A program made the translations under genes and the position numbers. A stretch of DNA of 64,000 nucleotides, taken from Spongilla lacustris (lineage: Eukaryota > Porifera > Demospongiae > Spongillida > Spongillidae). The notes beneath the pieces are model-generated. The model did no database searches, had not been told where the DNA came from, and saw nothing but the letters and a program-made list of their open reading frames with translations. Below are positions 51,101 through 64,000 of the stretch, one piece after another. The DNA is taken from positions 520,501-584,500 of the forward strand of contig OX442427.1 in NCBI GenBank assembly GCA_949361645.1, given 5' to 3'. The stretch's first letter is position 1. Each line of letters begins with the position of its first letter.

Positions 51101-51444
51101 CTTTTAAGTGCAAAATAATCTTGCCTCCCTCCCTCCCTCCCTCCCTCCCTCCCTCCCTCCCTCCCTCCCTCCCTCCCTCCCTCCCTCCCTCCCTCCCTCC
51201 CTCCCTCCCTCCCTCCCTCCCTCCCTCCCTCCCTCCCTCCCTCCCTCCCTCCCTCCCTCCCTCCCTCCCTCCCTCCCTCCCTCCCTCCCTCCCTCCCTCC
51301 CTCCCTCCCTCCCTCCCTCCCTCCCTCCCTCCCTCCCTCCCTCCCTCCCTCCCTCCCTCCCTCCCTCCCTCCCTCCCTCCCTCCCTCCCTCCCACCTTCC
51401 CTTCCTCTCTTTAGGAACCAAAGGAAGAAATGACCGAGTCATGA
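48153..51444 (+). CDS. DNAI2: Axonemal dynein intermediate chain 2
   Basis: Fourteen phase-consistent exons: 48153-48335, 48386-48547, 48607-48728, 48786-48928, 48991-49209, 49497-49651, 49820-49945, 50028-50081, 50152-50195, 50267-50402, 50469-50615, 50673-50779, 50847-51042, 51415-51444. They give 607 residues, against about 605 in human. The N-terminus [17 protein letters not shown] with NFSD and ERFETENRG matches DNAI2, and the WD40 repeats are recognisable ([37 protein letters not shown]). A charged C-terminal coiled coil follows ([18 protein letters not shown]). It is an outer dynein arm subunit needed for ciliary beating; a sperm or choanocyte-type flagellum is a plausible site of use. 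A poly-glycine run (about residues 528-534) is encoded by (GGA)n just before intron 12. Confidence 0.96.
51124..51392 (+). repeat. (CCCT)n microsatellite in DNAI2 intron 13
   Basis: About 67 uninterrupted CCTC units fill most of a 372-bp intron and act as its polypyrimidine tract. Long Pro-Ser-Leu or Gly-Arg-Glu frames over it are artefacts. Confidence 0.97.
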
Positions 51445-51606
51445 TCTGTCACTTCATTGTCACCAGTCTCAGCCTGTCAGTAGCCATTTTATATTGTTGT
51501 TAACTTTTTTGTGTATCACAACCTGCCACATCTTTATCTGGTATTAACATTTAGGGGCTTTCCCCGCAAAGTTGGCTCGAGTGCAAAGCAAAGAGCACTG
51601 GTAGGT

Positions 51607-51890
51607 GCCTATCATGACCAGTGATGGGTGCCTATACCCTTATCATGACCAGTGATGGGTGCCTATACCCTTATCATGGCCAGTGGTGGGTGCCTATACC
51701 CTTATCATGGCCAGTGGTGGGTGCCTATACCCTTATCATGACCAGTGGTGGGTGCCTATACCCTTATCATGGCCAGTGGTGGGTGCCTATACCCTTATCA
51801 TGGCCAGTGGTGGGTGCCTATACCCTTATCATGATCAGTGGTAGTGGTGGGTGCCTATACCCTTATTATGACCAATGGTGGGTACTAACA
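51607..51890 (+). repeat. 31-bp minisatellite between DNAI2 and the receptor kinase
   Basis: About nine units of GTGGTGGGTGCCTATACCCT followed by TATCATGGCCA, with an imperfect tail. Confidence 0.93.
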
Positions 51891-52135
51891 AGAGTAGCTG
51901 CCAGTGATATATTCCAATAATATCAATAATTTTTTCCTAGATATTGAATAGTGCGGTTCCTTTGCTCTTGGTGGCTCGCAAAGTTTGAGCATTGACTTCG
52001 CTAATTTATAGAGCTCTACATAATGAGCCACTCCTACGCATTACGTAATCAAGCGAACCATATATTCATACCTGTTATGGTGTTCGTTCGAATAGGTGCT
52101 AAGATTGCTGCAAATTTTTAAAGGGGGCGTTTCTC

Positions 52136-57433
<5,298 letters not shown>

Positions 57434-57609
57434 CTATTTAACGCACACCATTTGCATTCTTTTGGCTGTATCACCAGATGCAAATACTAATAACCTATAA
57501 AGTGGATAGGTATGGAGTAGGTCACAGACCAAAATCCACATATATTGGTACAGTCTCAGATCCAGTTCATATGGTATGGTATACTTTTTGGTAACTATTA
57601 GATATTACT

Positions 57610-57815
57610 GAGGTGACAAAGGCATCTCCTCCCACCTCTCTTCCTATGTCACCTCTTCCTATGGTCACCTCCCACCTCTCTTCCTATGTCACCTCCTCCC
57701 ACCTCTCTTCCTATGTCACCTCCTCCCACCTCTCTTCCTATGTCACCTTCTCCTATGTCACCTCCTCCCACCTCTCTTCCTATGTCACCTCCTCCCACCT
57801 CTCTTCCCATCCCCA
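57610..57815 (+). repeat. 27-bp pyrimidine-rich minisatellite
   Basis: About seven imperfect units of CACCTCCTCCCACCTCTCTT followed by CCTATGT, downstream of the receptor kinase stop. Confidence 0.88.
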
Positions 57816-58012
57816 CTATCTTTTTGAACTAGAAATTCAAACATTGCTGGCAAAAAAAAGGAACACAAATTGAAATGTATATAAAACACGCAAAATAAAT
57901 GAAAGTCGCTGACTAGCTAGGATCTAATCTGACTCTGAAGAACACAAGAAATAAGTTAATACATTTTGCACACAATCTGAATATTGCGACTTACAGGTGA
58001 GAATCTGGATGA

Positions 58013-61000
58013 TCAGGAATCATCTGAATTTTGATCATCATCATCATTGTCATCATCACTATCACCATCACCCTCATCATCATCGTCATCATCATCACCC
58101 TCATCCTTATCATCACCCTCATCCTTGCCTTCTGTCTTTGGTACAGGGGGCACATAACTTATCTGCAAAAGTGTATGCAAGTACATCATTCTAAAACTGT
58201 CACAGCTACATTGTCGCAGAACCACCATTAAAATACCCAGGAAATAATGTTACTTCGGGTACACAGAGATTAATATTCCCATTAGTACACAGGGGTTAAT
58301 GTAACTATGAGTACACAGGGGTTAATGTTACTATGAGCGGAGTACACAGGGTTAATTTTGTCGACACAACAGTAAATTACTAGCATGCAGAGAGCTAGAA
58401 TGAATACACTAATCTTTCACTACTACAACATTACCTTTGCATCCACAAATGCTTTTGATGCCACGTTATCCAGCCCTAGAGCCACACTGATAAGAGCCAC
58501 ATTCGAAATACCTTTTTCAAGCCACATGGAAAGCCCTTCTTTGGTCAAGGTCTCGATCAGAAGGTCCTGGGTAATCCCCCACTCCTGAACCCACGAGAGG
58601 CAAGTAATAGATAACTAGCACACAGGTGTTATATGAGCAAATCTACCTCTGCAAGGCTTTCAACAACAAAGAACAACTCAGACATTGCCCGAATGATCTC
58701 TGGGGCAAGAATGTGACCTGTCTTCCCACTTCCCTCTGCACACACACACACATACACACACACATACACACACACACATACACACACACACACACACATA
58801 AACACACACACATACACACACACACACACATACATGTACACACATAATAATATGTCTTGCAGAGAAGAACCATGGACTACTGACCATAATCCTTGATTAA
58901 CTTGGTGTACAGCTGCCACAGAGGTTTAAGTGCAGAGAGGTTCAACCTTTCATGGCTGCTAGCCACAGCAGCAGCAGCCTGTGAGGCAGGTGACTGGCAG
59001 AGACGGACCAGCCTCATGAGCAGGCCTAGGATCTTTAGCCGCTCCTTGCCAGTGACTTGGCAGGCCACACTGATGAGGTTGGACCAAAGGCCGGAGAGAG
59101 GCAGCTGGCTGCATATCTGGTTGCAAATGGCCTCCTCCTCACAGAGCAACGTCCTCAATATAGAATAACCCGTATCGAACCTGTCGGATTACATGTACCC
59201 ATTAATTGGACGCATACACACTTGCGTGTAATGATATAACACACCTGCCTGTCTGGATGCCCACGACACTAAAACTGAATCTTGAAAACTTCACTGAGCT
59301 CTTTGTCTCATCGTCCAATGTCACCTTGTAGTACAAAGTGTTTCCTGTAGAGCCAAAGGAATGAACAACACCCTACAACCTCCCACAGCCCACAGCCTCT
59401 CATAGCCCATAGCCTCTCATAGCCCACAGCCTCCCATAGCCCACAGCCTTCCATAGCCCACAGCCTCCCATAGCCCACAGACTCCCAGCCCACAGCCTCT
59501 CATAGCCCACAGCCTCCCATAGCCCACAGCCTCCCATAGCCCACAGCCTCCCATAGCCCACAGCCTCTCATAGCCCACAGCCTCCCATAGCCCACAGCCT
59601 CCCATAGCCCACAGCCTCCCATAGCCCACAGCCTCCCATAGCCCACAGCCTCCCATAGCCCACAGCCTCCCATAGCCCACAGCCTCCCATAGCCCACAGC
59701 CTCCCATAGCCCACAGCCTCCCATAGCCCACAGCCTCCCATAGCCTACAGCCTCCCATAGCCCACAGCCTCACCTCTCCTTTTATTTCTCATTTGCACCA
59801 AGATGTTCCTCCACTTCTGGAGCATACCCTTCCCTCCTCCAATACCCCCACCCTGCCCTCCCTCTCACCCTGCCCTTTCCTCCTCCAATACCCCCCCCCC
59901 CCCCCCTGCCCTTCCCTCCTACTATACTCCTTCCCTCCTCCTATACCCCCACCCTCCTCCCTCCTCTACCTGGAACCACATGCTCATTCCATTTCTGAGG
60001 TCCGGTGCCACTGCTGCTCTGTGAACTCTTGGACTCTGACAAGTCTTCACTGCTGGACACCACCACAGTGCCAGCCAAGGTGCATCTGTCATGGCAGCAA
60101 AGGAACAGCCATCGTTGTCTGACCACCACTAACACCACATGCTGTCAACTTACGATTGATCAAAAGAGATACGCATCTTGCACGCTCCTGGTATCATTAT
60201 TTTGCCCTACAAGGTGGTATTTGTAAGTCCTACCACTACTCATATTACAGCCCCCCCCCCCCCCCGACATCATACCCCTTCTGAGTTCTTGTCAGCAAGT
60301 GGCTGTCGAATGTCTTTTGTTTCCATGCCAATAGACACCTCTCTCATGCACTGTGAAGCGGCTGATGCAAGTTGTAGCACCTCTGTTAGCTCTCCATTGT
60401 GCACAATGCTGTGCAAGGTCTGGGGAAGAGGTACAAGGAAGTACCAGCTGCCACCCAGTACCCAGTCCCTACCGCCATTGTAGCTGACCTGCCCCTACCT
60501 AGTGCCCAGTCCCTACCACCATTGCAGCTGACCTGCCCCTACCTAGTGCCCAGTCCCTACCACCATTGCAGCTGACCTGCCCCTACCTAGTGCCCAGTCC
60601 CTACCACCATTGCAGCTGACCTGCCCCTACCTAGTGCCCAGTCCCTACCACCATTGCAGCTGACCTGCCCCTACCTAGTGCCCAGTCCCTACCACCATTG
60701 CAGCTTACCTGCCCCTACCTAGTGCCCAGTCCCTACCACCATTGTCCACCAGCTGACCTGCTTGCACTGCTCTGCATCATGCCCCCTCAGCAGGAGGTCC
60801 AGCAAGGAGAAGTACTCAGTTGTACTGGAGCACCCGAGGTGGACCAGGCTGAGCTTGCAGGACGCAGGCCACCTTCCCAGTATGCTCCCGACAACAGACC
60901 GCGCCCACATGACAACGACGCCTTGGTGGATCTTCAGTATCTGCTTCCTGTCTGGCTTCTGCTTGAGATCGGCCAGCTCCTTCTTGAGGAGCCTGTAGGA

Positions 61001-62238
61001 GTCCTCAGCAGAGTGGTCCTCACCCTCTGCCTTGGTGGTGCCCTCACCTCCTCCCATGATCTCTGCTTTAGTGGCAGAGGTACTGATGTCCTCGGGGGCT
61101 GCCTCCACCGACCTGGGGGGCGTGGCCAAAGGGGATAGACTGAACACATTGTGCCAAGATATGCCGTTATTAAAAACACACTAGTGCCCATTACCCATTC
61201 CATCCACTGCCCACCGTCCATTTTATCCATCCACTGCCCATTGTCCATTTTATTCCATCCACTGCCCACCGTCCATTACTCCTGAGAGCTCTGCATACCT
61301 TAGATCCACTGGGATGGGCATTACTTGGAATATACCTGCATCTTCCTGCAGTGCAGGTATATCAAGCACAGCCTCCTGAACTGATGCAAAGTTGATGTCC
61401 CTGCAGGGGGCATTAGGAGGGTGATTGTAAACTGACACAACACAAGCCACTCTCCCTCTCACCAAACACAACACAAGCCACTCTCACTTAAACCCAACTC
61501 TCCCTCTCATCCGAATGCAAACAACTCCCCTACCCCCTCCTCACCACTTCTTAGCAGCTTCCACCACCTCCTCAGGGGGACGTATCTCACTTAGTTCCGT
61601 GTTGTAACTAAAAGGGACCGACCAATGTCCCATGGGTCACTCACCGGTGCCCAGGACAGCAGTGGGGGGCTCCACTTACTACTGATCAGTGTTCTGCACC
61701 AGCTGCTGCACATCTCTCCCAGCTGCCTCGTACAGAGCTCTCAGGATGGACAGCTTGCACTGGAAAGCTTCTCCCATGATCTGGGGGTGTGGGTGTGGGG
61801 AGGAGGAGATCACAAGATACAATCCCAAAGTATTGAAAGATGCCCAGGAAGATCAAGGGCCTGCAGGTAATGTGTGGGCTATACCTTCAACATGTCATGC
61901 ACATCCCTAGGCACGCCTTCCAGAGCCTTATCCTCCTCCCTCTCTGCCAAGCTCTTCTTTGGCACTTCTGGCTTCTGGCTTCCCTCCTTCGGGGGTGGTG
62001 GCAGCTTAGATTTGACTTCTGGTTCATCCTCCTCCCCCTCCCCTGGTTTCACGTCTGGCCCATTGGGTGTTGCTGCTACCTCAGGTGTGTCCTTTGGTTC
62101 AGTGGTCACCTCTGCCTTCTCAGGCTTGCCAGGTACAGGCTCAGGAGTGGAGGAGACATGTTCATATGTCTGAATCCCGAGGACCTGGGAGAGAAAAGGC
62201 AGATACTTAGTTCATCATGCTGTGGTGGTGGTGGTGGT

Positions 62239-62303
<65 letters not shown>

Positions 62304-63980
62304 TATAACCTACCTCCAAGTCGGAGAGGTGCCATTTAGTGCTAAGGTTGGTAGGTTTACCAGCCAACTTCACAATGGATGGCAGAAGACCTTCAGCCAC
62401 CACACTGTTCACCACATCCTCAGAATCTGATGCCTGATTGGAGACACGTACATGCAAAAAAAAAAAGGTCACAAGACACACTTATATAAAGCAAGATCAC
62501 ATGATGCAGAAGATCACATGATGTAAATGCTGGTAAAATGTACATGTGTCACATTATGTGAATACAGAATGAGATCATGGGGAGCATTCACAAATTATGT
62601 CATTCCTTTTTTTTTTACCCCATGCATTATCCCATACTTATGTATGTCCTATCGTCACACTGGTTGCCACCCCCTCCCCCCCCTCCCGGCATGATGTAAT
62701 TTGTGAATGCTCCCTAGGTGACATGATGTACCTAGGTCACATGATGTACCTAGGTCACATGATGCACCTAGATCACATGGTCACATGATGTACCTAGGTC
62801 ACATGATGTACCTAGGTCACATGATGCACCTAGGTCACATGATCATGCTGCATTACACATCACACAATTTGACTTACTGATAATATGTAATTCAAGGCCT
62901 TCAGGGCTAGCCCCAACACCCAGGTGTGCTCAATAGATATCTCTGTTTCTGGAGCAACAGAACTCCATGGTAACAATATCCCTTAACATGTCACATGATC
63001 ACATAATGCAGCTCCACCCACCTTGCTTGGTCAGCTGCAGGGATGTCGTTAGAATGCATAGGAGTGTATCAAGTCTTGATTTGTCAATGCACCCTGGGAC
63101 AGAATCTTCAATTTCCACAGCTGTCAACTTCACCTGGTGTGCAAGCATGGTACAAAGAGTAAGAATGAGAGGGGGGGAAGGGGGGAAGAGGGATGCTACT
63201 GAAGAAGCCATACCACATCACCTTGGTTTCATACTCCTGATAACCACACCCCCAATAAATGACCTCATGACCCACCAATAGATGACCTCATAACCTCACC
63301 CCAACAGATGACCTCATAGCCCCACCCCAACAGATGACCTCATAGCCACACCCCCAAGAAGGTGCTCTTACGGTGCTAGGTTCCCTGGTACTCAGATCAA
63401 CAATGACCACCTCATCGGACTCGCTCTTCACAGCAGTAACAATAGCTTTCTTGTTCCCTTCATCAGACACATGTTTGCACACTGTTGCACCTTCTCTAAG
63501 CACCTATGATGGCACATAACACCAAGGGGTACACATATAGCACCAAGGGGTACACATATAGCACTAAGGGGTACACATTTAGCACCAAGGGGTACAAATA
63601 TAGCACCAAGGGGTACACATAGCACCAAGGGGTACAAATATAGCACCAAGGTGTACACACAGCACCAAGGGGTACACATAGCACCAAGGGGTACACACAG
63701 CACCAAGGGGTACACATAGCACCAAGGGGTACACATAGCACCAAGGGGTACACATAGCACCAAGGGGTACACATAGCACCAAGGGGTACACATATAGTAC
63801 ATATAAGTTGTACACATGGAATGACACAGGGGTACACACATAACATACATGTATACATGGAACGACACAGGATACACACATAACACATACATGTAAGGTA
63901 CCCAAATCAAATCCAAGCCCACTCACCCTTGGAAAGCCAGCAGCTGCTAAAAACCCAAAGATTTGAAATGGTTTGGTCTC
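58013..63980 (-). CDS. 3' part of a large helical-repeat protein with CUB-like segment, ZZEF1-like (partial)
   Basis: Eighteen phase-consistent exons on the minus strand: 63980-63927, 63503-63372, 63133-63022, 62948-62878, 62433-62314, 62184-61885, 61780-61680, 61607-61545, 61400-61299, 61112-60758, 60419-60276, 60206-60154, 60085-59970, 59344-59245, 59180-58885, 58735-58647, 58584-58435, 58162-58013. They give 835 residues, and the protein continues beyond the right edge. Features include long helical segments ([35 protein letters not shown]), a low-complexity Pro/Glu linker, [18 protein letters not shown] followed by a [11 protein letters not shown] strand (CUB- or DOC-like beta segment), and a C-terminus of nearly pure Asp/Glu ending NSDDS. 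There is no HECT or RING at the end. The layout recalls giant ubiquitin-linked proteins such as ZZEF1 or HECTD4; the absence of HECT favours the former, but this is uncertain. Confidence 0.8.
58739..58840 (+). repeat. (CA)n/(TACA)n microsatellite in intron 15 of the large gene
   Basis: CA runs interrupted by TA, directly adjoining the splice acceptor of exon 16 on the minus strand (GTGTGTGTGCAG). Confidence 0.93.
59380..59775 (+). repeat. 17-bp minisatellite in intron 13 of the large gene
   Basis: About 23 units of CACAGCCTCCCATAGCC with CTCATAGCC variants. Frames of [15 protein letters not shown] type are artefacts. Confidence 0.95.
60482..60750 (+). repeat. 44-bp minisatellite in intron 10 of the large gene
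   Basis: About six units of CAGCTGACCTGCCCCTACCT followed by AGTGCCCAGTCCCTACCACC and ATTG. On the gene strand each unit contains GGTAGGGGCAGGTCAGC. The unit contains AGCTGACCTGC, which also forms the true exon donor at 60758, so the array probably grew out of the exon-intron boundary. Confidence 0.9.
62220..62300 (+). repeat. (GGT)n/(GT)n microsatellite in intron 5 of the large gene
   Basis: Six GGT units then about 29 GT units. Confidence 0.95.
62712..62842 (+). repeat. 18-bp minisatellite in intron 4 of the large gene
   Basis: About seven units of GTCACATGATGTACCTAG with small variants. Two further GATCACATGATG pieces lie at 62490-62525. Confidence 0.88.
63510..63795 (+). repeat. 19-bp minisatellite in intron 1 of the visible part of the large gene
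   Basis: About 15 units of TACACATAGCACCAAGGGG with 21-bp TATAGCACC variants. Frames of [15 protein letters not shown] type are artefacts. Confidence 0.94.
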
Positions 63981-64000
63981 CTATGAATATGTATATTATC

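Noticed and set aside
51104..51503. Pro-Ser-Leu and Gly-Arg-Glu repeat proteins
   Set aside because: Translations of the (CCCT)n tract in DNAI2 intron 13.
51621..51920. 99-codon frame upstream of the receptor kinase
   Set aside because: Translation of a 31-bp minisatellite.
59308..59773. [15 protein letters not shown] repeat protein
   Set aside because: 17-bp minisatellite in an intron of the large gene.
63428..63926. [11 protein letters not shown] repeat protein
   Set aside because: 19-bp minisatellite in an intron; only the 63372-63503 part is exonic, in another frame.

Overview
The window is nuclear DNA of an animal. Split genes with short GT-AG introns encode a ciliary dynein intermediate chain, a receptor tyrosine kinase, a Roc-COR death-fold protein, a JmjC oxygenase and ribosomal protein uS5. 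Introns of 50-150 bp, intergenic gaps as short as 55 bp, and the Roc-COR-Death and unusual kinase architectures suggest an early-branching metazoan, most likely a sponge. That identification is an inference and no gene here proves it. All exon boundaries below were read by hand from GT/AG sites and phase agreement; no transcript or database search was available.

Left part (1 to about 34 kb) is rich in mobile DNA and poor in genes. A decayed Ty3/gypsy pol remnant (about 0.8-2.1 kb, minus) abuts a 106-bp tandem satellite (2.14-9.95 kb). The satellite is split by a 3,989-bp Ty3/gypsy element that has identical 109-bp LTRs and a CATGT target duplication, but an internal deletion in reverse transcriptase. 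Foldback elements follow at 10.0-10.5 and 14.8-15.5 kb. A Roc-COR protein with three death-fold-like modules occupies 15.7-20.0 kb. After it come three copies of one MITE family, a coiled-coil gene, an intronless carbonyl-reductase-like gene, a 2.5-kb nearly perfect palindrome bounded by TA-CAGTG ends (pogo-like), another TIR element, and an unidentified coiled-coil gene.

Middle (34 to 40.6 kb) holds an inverted pair of paralogous small genes of an unrecognised family with matching promoters. Between them lie a core-deleted piggyBac-like gene and a minisatellite block that also occurs inside an intron of the neighbouring JmjC gene.

Right part (40.6-64 kb) is gene-dense: paralog B (-), a 15-exon membrane-anchored JmjC gene (-), a DUF1295/steroid-reductase-like gene (+), RPS2 (-), DNAI2 (+), a receptor kinase that pairs an L-domain ectodomain with an LMTK-like kinase (+), and the 3' part of a large gene running off the right edge (-). 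Micro- and minisatellites fill many introns here. Three close junctions stand out: a 55-bp divergent start-to-start gap, a 56-bp convergent stop-to-stop gap, and a stop codon 3 bp from the next gene's GC box.
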